Positions 1 through 8,273 of a stretch of DNA of 37,275 nucleotides are shown one piece after another. The stretch is taken from positions 1 to 37,275 of the forward strand of contig CADCBS010000007.1 in assembly GCA_902799715.1 (NCBI GenBank). The letters are read 5' to 3'. The first letter of the stretch is position 1, and each line of letters opens with the position of its first letter. The notes beneath the pieces were generated by a model that did not search any database, had not been told where the DNA came from, and was given only the letters and a program-made list of their open reading frames with translations. Position numbers and translations under genes: made by a program. Origin of the DNA: an uncultured bacterium. GTDB taxonomy: Bacteria; Verrucomicrobiota; Kiritimatiellia; RFP12; UBA1067.

Positions 1-567
1 AGGCAGGCGGCGGCCGCGCCCGTGGCGTTCCGGAACGCCAAGCCGCTCGCGCGGCAGGCGATCAACGGCGACCGCAGGCGCATCGAAGCCGCGGCGGCGG
101 CGTTCACGAACGCGGCGGAGCGCTTCATGGCGGCGTTCGCCGAGCCGGGGCGTCCGCTGCCGGCGGACGCCGGGCCGCGCCCGGCGGACGCGGAGTTCGA
201 GGCGGCGCTGCGCTCGCCGGTGCGCATAGCCGAGACGGATTTCACCGAGACGGTCGACCTAAAGCGCATCGTGGCGAAGATCAAGAACGATCTTCGCGCC
301 TACATGGCCGCGGGCGGCGACATCGACGGCTACATCGGCGAGCTGGCCAAGCGCCAGAAGCTCGAAGCCTCGTACCGGGAGAAGGCCGAGAAGCATCTTG
401 CGAAGCTCTGCGCCCGCCAGGCCGCCCCCGGGAAGAACGTCAAGGCCGAAGCCTACGGCTACTGGCTGAAGGCCAACGCGCAGCTGCAGTCCATGGGCAT
501 ATATCCGCTTCCCCTGCCGGATGCGCTCCGCGGCTACGAGGCGACCCTGGACATAGACGAAGACTGA
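1..567 (+). CDS. Hypothetical protein, C-terminal part (5' end outside window)
   Basis: The frame is open from base 1 with no stop, so the start probably lies upstream of the window. A GTG at 22 is in frame but has no ribosome binding site in view. About 188 residues are visible. They are rich in Ala, Arg and Lys with long helical stretches and a Pro-rich linker around visible residues 50-60. The C-terminal half is more ordered and includes a Tyr/Trp-containing helix, then a short PLPLPDAL segment and an acidic tail ending in DIDED. I do not recognise a family. No signal peptide or membrane segment is visible, but the N-terminus is missing. It is on the same strand as trxB, which follows 62 bases later with its own promoter, so the two are likely separate units. 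Confidence 0.6.
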   Translation, partial: RQAAAAPVAFRNAKPLARQAINGDRRRIEAAAAAFTNAAERFMAAFAEPGRPLPADAGPRPADAEFEAALRSPVRIAETDFTETVDLKRIVAKIKNDLRAYMAAGGDIDGYIGELAKRQKLEASYREKAEKHLAKLCARQAAPGKNVKAEAYGYWLKANAQLQSMGIYPLPLPDALRGYEATLDIDED

Positions 568-594
568 CGCCGCCGCGCATGGGGCAATCCGGCT

Positions 595-623
595 TTGCGC
601 GGACGGTCCGTGTTTGGTAAACT
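595..623 (+). promoter_or_regulatory. Extended -10 promoter of trxB, probably leaderless
   Basis: A TTGCGC -35 (595-600), an exact 17-base spacer and a TAAACT -10 (618-623), with the extended TG at 615-616. Seven bases after the -10 is the A of the trxB ATG at 630, so the expected transcription start coincides with the start codon. No Shine-Dalgarno sequence lies upstream of the ATG. This fits a leaderless mRNA. Confidence 0.6.
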
Positions 624-629
624 TGCGCC

Positions 630-1535
630 ATGAAAGAACGCCTGCTCATACTTGGTTCCGGCCCCGCCGGACTTACGGCCGCCATATACGCCGCCCGCGC
701 CGGGCTTTCCCCGCTCGTGATCGAAGGGATGCAGCCCGGCGGGCAGCTTGTGCAGACGGCGGAGGTGGAGAACTTTCCGGGATTCCCGGAGCCGGTGTCC
801 GGAAGCGAGCTGATGGACAGGATGCGGAAGCAGGCGGAAAGGTGCGGCGCGCGATTCGCGATGGACGAAGCCGTGGCGGCCGACCTGCGCTCCTCCCCCA
901 AGAAGATAACGCTGGCGGTTGGCGGCGAATGCGAGGCCGGCGCCGTGATAATATGCACGGGCGCCGCGGCGCGGTGGACGGGCGCGCCCGGGGAGGCGCG
1001 CCTGCGCGGGCGCGGGGTGTCGGCCTGCGCCACGTGCGACGGCGCGTTCTTCAAGGGGCGCGACGTGGCGGTGGTCGGGGGCGGCGACACGGCGCTTTCG
1101 GACGCGATATACCTTGCGCGGATATGCCGGAGCGTGACAGTGGTCCACAGGCGCGACGCGCTGCGCGCCTCCAAGGCGCTGCAAGACCGGGCAAAGGCCG
1201 ACCCCGCGATAAGGTTCGAGTGGAACGCGGTGCCTGCGGAGTTCCTGGGCGGGGACAGGCTGGAGGGCCTGCTGCTGAAAGACGTTGCGACGGGCGCGAC
1301 GCGGGTCCTGAAGTGCGACGGCGCGTTCGTGGCGGTCGGGCACGCGCCCGAGACGGCGGTGTTCGAAGGGCAGATAGACATGGAAGACGGCTATATCGCG
1401 ACAGGCGGGGCCAAGACCTCGATCCCCGGCGTTTTCGCGGCGGGCGACGTGGCCGACAGGCGCTACAAGCAGGCGATAGTCGCGGCGGGCGCGGGCGCGG
1501 CGGCGGCGCTCGAGGCCGAAAGGTACCTGGCATGA
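630..1535 (+). CDS. trxB: Thioredoxin reductase (NADPH)
   Basis: This cytoplasmic flavoenzyme passes electrons from NADPH through FAD and a redox disulfide to thioredoxin. It is 301 aa, slightly shorter than the usual 310-320. The N-terminal FAD motif GSGPAG is at residues 9-14. The redox-active CATC (Cys133, Cys136) lies inside the NADPH domain, followed by the NADPH-binding GGGDTA motif near 149-155 and the C-terminal FAD motif AAGDVAD around Asp273. This order is diagnostic for low-molecular-weight TrxB rather than for ferredoxin-NADP reductase-like relatives, which lack CxxC. The ATG at 630 has no ribosome binding site, and the promoter just upstream predicts a leaderless transcript. The stop overlaps the start of the ABC exporter (ATGA), so the two are translationally coupled. 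The gene uses the Ile codon ATA often, unlike the hydrogenase genes further right. Confidence 0.95.
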   Translation: MKERLLILGSGPAGLTAAIYAARAGLSPLVIEGMQPGGQLVQTAEVENFPGFPEPVSGSELMDRMRKQAERCGARFAMDEAVAADLRSSPKKITLAVGGECEAGAVIICTGAAARWTGAPGEARLRGRGVSACATCDGAFFKGRDVAVVGGGDTALSDAIYLARICRSVTVVHRRDALRASKALQDRAKADPAIRFEWNAVPAEFLGGDRLEGLLLKDVATGATRVLKCDGAFVAVGHAPETAVFEGQIDMEDGYIATGGAKTSIPGVFAAGDVADRRYKQAIVAAGAGAAAALEAERYLA

Positions 1536-3478
1536 GCCTGCACTACAGGAAAGAGTTCTTCGACCGCGAATACACGCTGCGCGAAGCGTACGGGCGGCTT
1601 TGGAAGTACGCCAGGCGCTACAGGCTGCGCATATTCGCGGGGCTGGCGTGCGGGATACTGACGGCGGGGACGCTGCTGCCGCTGTACCAGGTGATCCAGC
1701 CGACGCTGGACCAGGTGTCCGCGCAGGAGCGCGCGGACGCGGCGGCGGGAGGCGGGCGCGCGGGCGCGGAAGGGCCGCGCGCCGAGAAGAAGCCGGCCGC
1801 GCCCGCGAAGCAGGCGGAGGGGCGGCCGGCGTGGTTCGGGAAGGTGGAGAGCGCGGCGGCCTCGCTCGGATTCAGCATGGAGACGGAGGAGGGCGGGATA
1901 AGCCTTGCGCTGCTGGCGGCGGTTCTCGTGGTGATACCGCTCGTGGCGCTGCTGCGCCTGGTGCTGGTGTTCCTGAACCAGTACTGCCTTACGTGGTCCG
2001 GCTTCCACGTGGTGGCGGACATCCGCGTGGACATGCTGAAGCACATACAGCGGCAGTCGCTGGAGTTCTCCGGCAAGATCGACGTGGGGCAGCTGATTTC
2101 GCGGTCGACCGGCGACCCCGCGCAGGTGCAGATGATAATACAGCAAGTCCTGATGGAGCTGGCGCGGGCGCCGTTCGAGATCGCGGTGTCGGTGGGGTAC
2201 GTGGCATGGTTCGCGGTGGCGAACGGCATGATGCCCACGCTGCTGATAATCGTGGTGGGGTTTCCGCTGTTCCTGCTGCCGGTGGTGGCGCTCAGCCGGA
2301 AGATACGGAAGTGGACGAAGCGCTCGCTCGAGAGGACGTCCGTGATAACGTCGAAGATCCACGAGCTGCTGACGTGCGTGCGGGTGGTGAAGGCGAGCGA
2401 CACGGAAGAGATGGAGAACGGCAGGTACCGCGAGCTGAACGATTCGTTCCTGAAGTCGACGCTCCGGGCGGTCAGGCTCGGGCAGTTCGTGGGGCCGTCG
2501 GTGGAATCCGTGGGCATAATGATGATATGCGCGTTCGTGGCGTGGTGCTTCTTCGCGCACGTGACGCTTGCGAAGATCATGCCGATGCTGGCGCCGCTCC
2601 TGATAATCTACAAGCCGCTGAAGCAGATGGCGCAGCTGCAGGTGCAGCTGGAGACCGGCAGGGCGTCGCTCGCGCGCATATTCTCGCTGCTCGACGTGTC
2701 GATGGAGCTTCCGGAGCCGGAGCATCCGGCGGAGAAGAAGACGTTCGAGGACGCGATAAGGTTCGAGGACGTGTCGTTCCGGTATTCCGGGGCTGACGCG
2801 GACGCGGTTTCGGGCGCGACGTTCGAGATACCGCGCGGAAAGACCGTAGCCGTGGTGGGGTCCACGGGGTCGGGCAAGTCGACGCTGGCCGCGCTGCTTT
2901 CGCGCTTCTACGACCCGTCGTCCGGCTCGGTGAAGATGGACGGCACGGACCTGCGCGACATCGCCACGGCGGACCTGCGCAGGCTGGTGGGGTCGGTGAT
3001 GCAGGAGACGCTGCTTTTCAACGACACGATCGAAGAGAACATAAAGTACGGCACGCCCGGCGCGACGCACGAACAGGTGGTGGAGGCCGCGAAGCTGGCC
3101 AACGCGCACGAGTTCATATCGGCGCAGCCGGAAGGCTACGCCCGCAACGCCGGGGAGAAAGGGTTCGCGCTTTCGGGCGGCGAGCGCCAGCGCATAGCGA
3201 TAGCCCGCGCGATACTGCGCAATCCGCCGGTGCTGATACTGGACGAAGCGACGAGCGCGCTCGACACTGTGACCGAGCGCCTGGTGCAGTCCGCGCTCGA
3301 CAACCTGATGAAGAACAGGACCACGTTCGCCATCGCGCACAGGCTTTCGACGATACGCAAGGCGGACCTGATACTGGTGATGGAGCACGGGCGGATCGTG
3401 GAGCGCGGCACGCACGGGGAACTGTACGCGGCGGGCGGAAGGTACCGCAGGCTGTGCGACATGCAGGAGGACCGGTGA
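1532..3478 (+). CDS. MsbA-like ABC exporter, fused membrane and ATPase domains
   Basis: This inner-membrane half-transporter of type IV exporter architecture is 648 aa. An N-terminal six-helix membrane domain (about residues 30-390) precedes a nucleotide-binding domain with Walker A GSTGSGKST (443-451, Lys449), signature LSGGE (547-551), Walker B ending in Asp571-Glu572 and an H-loop in AIAHRLST. Lipid A-core flippase MsbA is the closest function by architecture. Other lipid or peptide exporters are possible, so no symbol is given. An Ala/Gly/Pro/Lys-rich segment of roughly 60 residues (about 65-125) sits between the first and second membrane helices, where MsbA has only a short external loop. 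The start overlaps the trxB stop by four bases. Confidence 0.9.
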   Translation: MSLHYRKEFFDREYTLREAYGRLWKYARRYRLRIFAGLACGILTAGTLLPLYQVIQPTLDQVSAQERADAAAGGGRAGAEGPRAEKKPAAPAKQAEGRPAWFGKVESAAASLGFSMETEEGGISLALLAAVLVVIPLVALLRLVLVFLNQYCLTWSGFHVVADIRVDMLKHIQRQSLEFSGKIDVGQLISRSTGDPAQVQMIIQQVLMELARAPFEIAVSVGYVAWFAVANGMMPTLLIIVVGFPLFLLPVVALSRKIRKWTKRSLERTSVITSKIHELLTCVRVVKASDTEEMENGRYRELNDSFLKSTLRAVRLGQFVGPSVESVGIMMICAFVAWCFFAHVTLAKIMPMLAPLLIIYKPLKQMAQLQVQLETGRASLARIFSLLDVSMELPEPEHPAEKKTFEDAIRFEDVSFRYSGADADAVSGATFEIPRGKTVAVVGSTGSGKSTLAALLSRFYDPSSGSVKMDGTDLRDIATADLRRLVGSVMQETLLFNDTIEENIKYGTPGATHEQVVEAAKLANAHEFISAQPEGYARNAGEKGFALSGGERQRIAIARAILRNPPVLILDEATSALDTVTERLVQSALDNLMKNRTTFAIAHRLSTIRKADLILVMEHGRIVERGTHGELYAAGGRYRRLCDMQEDR

Positions 3479-3509
3479 CGGCCGCGGCCGGACGGACGGG
3501 GGAACGCAG

Positions 3510-4496
3510 GTGGAGATACCGGATTTCGAGACGATATGCGCGAAGATAGCGGCGCTCGACGCGTGGGAGACGGCCTATCCGTGGAACTGGGCGGTGGTGC
3601 CGCGCGGGGCGCGGCGGCCCGTCATCGTGAGCCCGCAGAAGGGCGAAGACCCCCGCATAAAGACGCGCCTGATGCTGTTCCCCGGCTGGAAGGAGTTCGC
3701 GCGGTACAGGCGTTTCCAGGCGAAGCACGCGGCGTCGCCGGAATTCTCGCCGGCGGACGTGGACCACGAAGAGGTGGTGTTCCCGCCGGACGGCGCGTCC
3801 AGCCTGCTGACGTTCTTCCCGGGATATCTGCCGCGCATCGTGCCCGGGGCGGAGGCCGGCGACAGGCGCCGGAGGATACTGTGGGAAACGTTCGGGATGA
3901 TGATGCGCATCGAGGAGGATCCGTCACTGCCCGTCAAGTACGGCGACGACGGCGCGATGTTCTCGAGACGCGAAGGGCCCGGCGGCGAATGGGCGGACGC
4001 CCCGCTGCCGCTGCCCCGGAAGCCGGCGGCCGAAAAGCGTTCCGTTTCGCTTTCCGTGAAGAAGATCGCGGCGGCCAAGGCGTTCGCGGCGGCCCCCGGC
4101 GAGGCGTGGGAGGCGGCGTTCACCCCGTATCCCGGCATGCACACGCGCGGGCCGGATCCGCGCACGTGCTACGTGCTGGCGGCGGCCGGGGCGGAGAGCG
4201 GGCGCGAAATCGCCACGATTCCGATGTCCGTGGAGCCTGTGCGCGACCCGGACGGGCTGCTTCGGCTGTGGGATTCGCTCGCGGGCAGGCTGCTGGACCT
4301 GATGGTGTCGGAGCGGAGCGTTCCGCGCGAGCTGCGCTTCTCCGACGCGCGGCTGCTGGCCGCGGTCCGCCCGCTCGCCATGAACCTGCCCTTCAAGATG
4401 ACGGTGTGCAAATCGCTGCCGCACGCGCGGCGCGCGCTCGAGAAGTTTCCGTTCGCGGGCCTGCCGATGCGGCAGGACGGCGGGCAAGGAGGTTGA
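3510..4496 (+). CDS. Hypothetical protein, possibly DUF6930-like
   Basis: A 328-aa soluble protein with no signal peptide or membrane helix. The GTG at 3510 is the first start in frame, 31 bases after the exporter stop, with only a weak G-rich stretch upstream. The N-terminal half has many aromatic residues (WNW, FPGWKEF, FFPGYLPR). The C-terminal 110 residues alternate predicted strands and helices, with a pattern like RELRFSDARLLAAVRPLA. That arrangement vaguely resembles DUF6930-type proteins of unknown function, but I would not rely on it. The four-base gap to the methyltransferase, whose AGGAGG ribosome binding site lies inside the end of this gene, indicates one transcript. Confidence 0.65.
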   Translation: MEIPDFETICAKIAALDAWETAYPWNWAVVPRGARRPVIVSPQKGEDPRIKTRLMLFPGWKEFARYRRFQAKHAASPEFSPADVDHEEVVFPPDGASSLLTFFPGYLPRIVPGAEAGDRRRRILWETFGMMMRIEEDPSLPVKYGDDGAMFSRREGPGGEWADAPLPLPRKPAAEKRSVSLSVKKIAAAKAFAAAPGEAWEAAFTPYPGMHTRGPDPRTCYVLAAAGAESGREIATIPMSVEPVRDPDGLLRLWDSLAGRLLDLMVSERSVPRELRFSDARLLAAVRPLAMNLPFKMTVCKSLPHARRALEKFPFAGLPMRQDGGQGG

Positions 4497-4500
4497 GTCA

Positions 4501-5520
4501 GTGGCGGAACCGCTTTCATTCCAGGGGATAGTCGACATGGCGTCGGCGTACTATTCGAGCGCCGTGCTCTTCGCGGCGATAGACGCGGACGTGTTCGGCG
4601 CGGTGGAGCGCCTCGGCGCGGGGGCGACGGCGCAGGCGGTCGCGGACGCGGCCGGGACGTCGCGGCGCGGCACGGCGATGCTCCTCGACGCGTGCGCGGC
4701 GCTGGGCCTTCTCGCGAAGGACGGCGCGGGCGCGTACTCCAACACGCCGGCGGGCCGCCAGGCGCTCGTCCCCGGCGGGCCGGCGGACCTCACGCGCGCC
4801 ATACGCTACAACCGCGACGTGTACCCCGCGTGGGGCAGGCTCGGCGAGTTCGTAAAGACCGGCCGCCCGGCCGAAAAGCCGTCCATGCACCTTGGCGGAG
4901 ACCCGGAGCGCACCAAGGCGTTCGCGCAGGCGATGTATTCGCGCGCGATGGGGATCGGGCGCGGCGTGGTGCCGATGCTCGGCCTGCCGCAGGGATGCAG
5001 GCGCGTGCTGGACCTGGCGGGCGGCCCCGGAGCGTACGCAGTGCTGATGGCGAGGAGCTATCCGCAGATCGAAAAAATCGTGACGGTCGACCTGCCGGCG
5101 ATTTCCGGGCAGGCCGCGGAGATGGTGGCCGCCGAAGGGCTCCAGGACAGGATAGAGTGCCGCGCGGGAGACTGGCACGGGTGCGCGTTCGGCGAAGGGT
5201 TCGACGCCGTGGCGATATTCGGCGCCCTGCACCAGGAATCGCCGGAGGCGATACGCGGAATCCTCGCGAAGGCCGCCGCCGCCCTCGTGCCCGGCGGCCG
5301 GATATTCGTCCTGGACATGATGACCGACGAAACCCGCACGGCGCCGGCGTTCTCGGCGCTTTTCGGCCTGAACATGGCGCTTACGATGCCGTGCGGATGG
5401 GTGTTTTCGGACGCCGAGCTGAAAGGGTGGCTCGCGGAGGCCGGGTTCGAGTGCGGCGAAACGCGCAAGGCCCCTCCCCCGATGCCGCACTGGATGGTGG
5501 CGGGGACGAAGAAGGCTTGA
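4501..5520 (+). CDS. SAM-dependent O-methyltransferase-like protein (COMT/CrtF class)
   Basis: A 339-aa cytoplasmic enzyme of the two-domain class that methylates small molecules as a dimer. Residues 1-90 form a winged-helix dimerisation domain, with a typical start-of-domain helix followed by a DAAGTSRRGTAMLLDAC-type helix-turn-helix. The C-terminal Rossmann domain begins with the SAM-binding motif VLDLAGGPG (169-177). The acidic residue that binds the ribose follows in TVDLPAI, and the later motif VPGGRIFVLDMM is also present. Substrate cannot be told from sequence; quinone, carotenoid or phenolic substrates are all known in the class. The start is GTG at 4501, chosen because AAGGAGG lies eight bases upstream. 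It probably shares a transcript with the gene before it. Confidence 0.85.
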   Translation: MAEPLSFQGIVDMASAYYSSAVLFAAIDADVFGAVERLGAGATAQAVADAAGTSRRGTAMLLDACAALGLLAKDGAGAYSNTPAGRQALVPGGPADLTRAIRYNRDVYPAWGRLGEFVKTGRPAEKPSMHLGGDPERTKAFAQAMYSRAMGIGRGVVPMLGLPQGCRRVLDLAGGPGAYAVLMARSYPQIEKIVTVDLPAISGQAAEMVAAEGLQDRIECRAGDWHGCAFGEGFDAVAIFGALHQESPEAIRGILAKAAAALVPGGRIFVLDMMTDETRTAPAFSALFGLNMALTMPCGWVFSDAELKGWLAEAGFECGETRKAPPPMPHWMVAGTKKA

Positions 5521-5587
5521 CCGGCGGCGGCCGCGCGCCGCAGCCGGGGACTGCACCGGAAAACGGGAAAAAAAGAAAGGGAAACCG

Positions 5588-7096
5588 ATGGATTCGGGAA
5601 AGATCAAGATCGCAATAGCCGCCTCGGCGGCCTGCATAGCGGCCGTTGCGGCGAACGCCGCGATAGACGTGATTCCGCTCCCCGCCAAGGTGGCGGAGCG
5701 CGGCGGCGTGTTCTCCTTCAGGGGCGACATCGCAAGGATAGCGAAGTTCTCGAAGGACGCCTCCATCCCCGCCGAAGGGTACAGGATATCGGTCACGCCG
5801 TCCGGCGTCGCCGTGGCGGCGTCCGACGCCGCCGGCGGCTTCTACGCCGTCCAGACGCTCCGCCAGCTCGAGACGGCGGGCGGCGACGGCGTGACGGCCA
5901 TACCGTGCGTTGAGATCGAAGACTCGCCGCGCTTCAAGTGGCGCGGGCTGCATTTCGACGACTGCCGCCACTTCTTCGGCAAGGAGGCCCTGAAGCGCAC
6001 GCTCGATTTCATGGCGCTGCACAAGATGAACGTCCTGCACTGGCATCTCACGGATGACCAGGGCTGGCGCATCGAAATCAAGAAGTACCCGCGCCTGGCC
6101 GAGGTCGGCTCCGTCCGCCGCGGCAGCCCGAAACGCGCCCGCGACATCGCCAAGGGCGAAAAGAAGAAAAACTCCCGCTGGGTGTGCGACGACGTCAAGT
6201 ACGGCCCGTACTTCTACACGCAGGAAGACGTGAAGGAAATCCTGGCGTACGCGGCCGCGCGCCACATAAAGGTGATTCCCGAAATCGAGCTGCCCGGGCA
6301 CGCGGTGGCTGCGGTCGCGGCCTACCCCTGGCTCGGCTGCACGGGCAAAAACCCGGGCGTGCGCTGGCAGTGGGGCATCAGCCGCGACATCTTCTGCGCC
6401 GGAAACGACAAGACCATAAAATTCCTCGAAGACGTGCTCGACGAAGTCTGCGCGCTGTTCCCGTCGGACGTGATCCACATCGGCGGCGACGAGGCTCCCA
6501 AGCACCGCTGGAAGCACTGCCCCAAGTGCCAGAAGCGCATAAAGGAACTCGGCCTCGCCGGGGAGGAGGGCCTGCAAGGCTGGATGACGCGGCACTTCAC
6601 CGAATACCTCGCGAAGAAAGGCCGCCGCGCTGTGGGCTGGGACGAAGTGCTGGCGGGCAACCCCGGCAAGGACACGATCGTGATGAGCTGGCGCGGGTCG
6701 AAGGGCGGGATCGCCGCGGCGAAGCGCGGCAACGACGTGGTGATGACGCCCAACGATTTCTGCTATCTCGACTACGGACAGGGGCTGAAGAACGATCCGC
6801 ACGAATACATCGGCGGGAAAGTCACGCTCGAAAAGGCGTATTCGCTGGAGCCGACGGCGGGGATCCCGGCCGAAAGCGCAAAGCGCATACTCGGCCTGCA
6901 GGGCAACAACTGGAGCGAATACACGTGGACCCCGGAGGAGCTGGAATACAAGATGTGGCCGCGTGCGAGCGCGCTCGCGGAAGTAATGTGGACGCCCCCG
7001 GAGCGCAAGAACTTCGCGGACTTCAGGCGCCGCGCCGCGAAGATGCGCAAGTTCATGTCCGATGCGTTCGGCGCGAACTGCGCGCCCGTCCAGTGA
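5588..7096 (+). CDS. Secreted beta-N-acetylhexosaminidase, GH20
   Basis: A 502-aa exported glycosidase that releases terminal beta-linked GlcNAc or GalNAc, a typical step in host-glycan or chitin-oligosaccharide breakdown. It opens with a short signal peptide (positive start, then an Ala-rich core ending near residue 24, ANA-A). A GH20b-type alpha/beta domain follows to about residue 115. The catalytic TIM barrel then runs from SPRFKWRGL. The substrate-assisted catalytic pair is Asp301-Glu302 in HIGGDEAPK, and the barrel motifs LHWHLTDDQGWRIE and PEIELPGH are intact, so it should be active. An A-rich GAAAGGG-like ribosome binding site precedes the ATG. A second, quite different GH20 enzyme lies at 35250-37109. 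Confidence 0.93.
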   Translation: MDSGKIKIAIAASAACIAAVAANAAIDVIPLPAKVAERGGVFSFRGDIARIAKFSKDASIPAEGYRISVTPSGVAVAASDAAGGFYAVQTLRQLETAGGDGVTAIPCVEIEDSPRFKWRGLHFDDCRHFFGKEALKRTLDFMALHKMNVLHWHLTDDQGWRIEIKKYPRLAEVGSVRRGSPKRARDIAKGEKKKNSRWVCDDVKYGPYFYTQEDVKEILAYAAARHIKVIPEIELPGHAVAAVAAYPWLGCTGKNPGVRWQWGISRDIFCAGNDKTIKFLEDVLDEVCALFPSDVIHIGGDEAPKHRWKHCPKCQKRIKELGLAGEEGLQGWMTRHFTEYLAKKGRRAVGWDEVLAGNPGKDTIVMSWRGSKGGIAAAKRGNDVVMTPNDFCYLDYGQGLKNDPHEYIGGKVTLEKAYSLEPTAGIPAESAKRILGLQGNNWSEYTWTPEELEYKMWPRASALAEVMWTPPERKNFADFRRRAAKMRKFMSDAFGANCAPVQ

Positions 7097-7127
7097 CGGG
7101 CGGGACGGCCCTGCCGGAGGTTTCGGG

Positions 7128-7934
7128 ATGAAGAAGTGGACGACTGCGGCGATCCGCGCCGCGAAGGGCAATGTCAAGCTAGCCTGCGTGACCGCGTACG
7201 ACTACACGTTTGCGCGCCTGGCCGACGCGGCGGGCGTGCCGCTGGTGCTGGTCGGCGATTCCATGGGCATGACCATGCTCGGCCGCCGGGACACGCTGCG
7301 CGTCACCATGGATAACATCCTGGCGGCGACGGGCGCCGTGTCGCGCGGCGCGCAGAACGCCTGCGTGGTGGCCGACATGCCCTTCGGTTCGACGCAGTGC
7401 GGCGACGACGCCGCCGTGGCGAACGCGGTCAAGTGCCTGCAGGCCGGCGCCGACGCCGTGAAGCTGGAGGGCGGAGTCCGCGCGGCCGGCCTGATACGCA
7501 GGCTCGTTTCGTGCGGCATTCCCGTCTTCGCCCACGTGGGGATGACGCCGCAGTCGGTGAACGAGTACGGCGGCTTCAAGATGCAGGGCAAGACCCGCGC
7601 CGCCGCGCAGGAGGTGCTTGAAGACGCAAAGGCCGTGAGCGCGGCCGGCGCGTTCGCGGTGACGCTGGAATGCATCCCCGACGAGCTGGCCGCCGAAATC
7701 ACCGCCGCCGTCCCGTGCCCCACGGTGGGGATCGGCGCCGGCCCGGTCTGCGACGGGCAGTTCCTCGTGATGCACGACCTGCTGGGGCTGAACACGGGGC
7801 ACGTCCCTTCGTTCGCCAGGAAGTTCGCGGACCTCGGGCAGGCCGCGATCGACGGCTTCGCCGCGTACGCGGCCGCCGTCATGGACGGCTCGTTCCCTCC
7901 CCCGCGCCCCGCCAGGACGCAGGAGCGGACGTAG
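7128..7934 (+). CDS. panB: 3-methyl-2-oxobutanoate hydroxymethyltransferase (ketopantoate synthase)
   Basis: It transfers a hydroxymethyl group from methylene-tetrahydrofolate to alpha-ketoisovalerate, giving ketopantoate, the first committed step towards pantothenate and CoA. It is 268 aa, the usual length. The conserved family segments are in order: CVTAYDYTFARLAD, the Mg-binding LVGDSMGM region, VADMPFGS, VKLEGG, FAHVGMTPQS, TLECIPDELA and the IGIGAGP-like TVGIGAGPVCDGQ, followed by HDLLGL. The ATG at 7128 was chosen over upstream in-frame starts because CCGGAGG lies eight bases before it and homology begins there. panC and panD are not in the window. Confidence 0.95.
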   Translation: MKKWTTAAIRAAKGNVKLACVTAYDYTFARLADAAGVPLVLVGDSMGMTMLGRRDTLRVTMDNILAATGAVSRGAQNACVVADMPFGSTQCGDDAAVANAVKCLQAGADAVKLEGGVRAAGLIRRLVSCGIPVFAHVGMTPQSVNEYGGFKMQGKTRAAAQEVLEDAKAVSAAGAFAVTLECIPDELAAEITAAVPCPTVGIGAGPVCDGQFLVMHDLLGLNTGHVPSFARKFADLGQAAIDGFAAYAAAVMDGSFPPPRPARTQERT

Positions 7935-7988
7935 GGCGCGGCGCAGTCTGCCGTGTCGCGGGGGAATGTCTTCGTCCGCCTTGGAAAA

Positions 7989-8065
7989 TGGGGCAAGAGA
8001 CGGGGCACGATCCCGCAACACCCAGATCCACAATCTGGTGCTCTACCAATTGAGCTACTCTCGCC
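7989..8065 (-). tRNA. tRNA-His (GTG anticodon)
   Basis: All arms fold: a 7-bp acceptor (GCGAGAG with CTCTTGC, one G-T), a D-arm GCTC/GAGC, an anticodon stem CCAGA/TCTGG around loop TTGTGGA, and a T-stem GCGGG/CCCGT with one G-T. The His-specific extra G at -1 opposite C73 is encoded, and so is the 3' CCA. The T-loop reads ATCGTGC instead of the usual TTCRANY: positions 54 and 58 are swapped (A54, T58). A T-run follows the CCA directly. Confidence 0.95.
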
Positions 8066-8083
8066 ATTGAGCGAACGCGCGGA

Positions 8084-8112
8084 AGTATATCTAATCCCGC
8101 GTCCTTTGGCAA
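8084..8112 (-). promoter_or_regulatory. Promoter of tRNA-His
   Basis: Read on the minus strand there is a TTGCCA -35 (8107-8112), an exact 17-base spacer and a TATACT -10 (8084-8089), 18 bases before the tRNA 5' end. The -35 lies inside a small inverted repeat TTTGGC-AAT-GCCAAA (8105-8119). Confidence 0.75.
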
Positions 8113-8137
8113 TGCCAAATGTACGCGGACGCGGTCG

Positions 8138-8159
8138 GCGCCGGCCCTGGGCGCTTTTT
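8138..8159 (+). terminator. Rho-independent terminator ahead of the effector locus
   Basis: A GCGCC/GGCGC stem (8138-8142, 8150-8154) with a 7-base loop is followed by five T (8155-8159). It would stop plus-strand transcripts coming from panB and insulate the promoter that begins about 10 bases later. The stem is short, hence moderate confidence. Confidence 0.5.
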
Positions 8160-8170
8160 CTCCGGCGCGC

Positions 8171-8199
8171 CCGGTTTCCCCGTCCGTTTATGGTATAAT
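8171..8199 (+). promoter_or_regulatory. Extended -10 promoter of the ADCK-like kinase gene
   Basis: A perfect TATAAT (8194-8199) with the extended TG at 8191-8192. The -35 position, 17 bases upstream (8171-8176, ccggtt), is poor, so the extended -10 must carry recognition. The expected start near 8206 gives a leader of about 68 bases. Confidence 0.7.
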
Positions 8200-8273
8200 A
8201 GCAGGCGCTGTAACCTTTTCCCGCGGAGCGTGTACGCACGGCAGAGCCATACCCTATCCAGGAGACAACCGAA

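Noticed and set aside
614-1531. Extension of the ABC exporter frame upstream to 614
   Set aside because: It would cover all of trxB in another frame, and the added residues are Arg/Gly-rich. The ATG at 1532 overlaps the trxB stop in the usual ATGA manner.
5518-5546. TTGACC at 5518 as a promoter for the GH20 gene at 5588
   Set aside because: At 16-18 bases downstream there is only GC-rich sequence with no -10 box.
7989-8273. Integration site at the tRNA-His 3' end
   Set aside because: The 3' end of the tRNA faces panB, not the effector locus, and no partial copy of the tRNA end was noticed elsewhere in the window.
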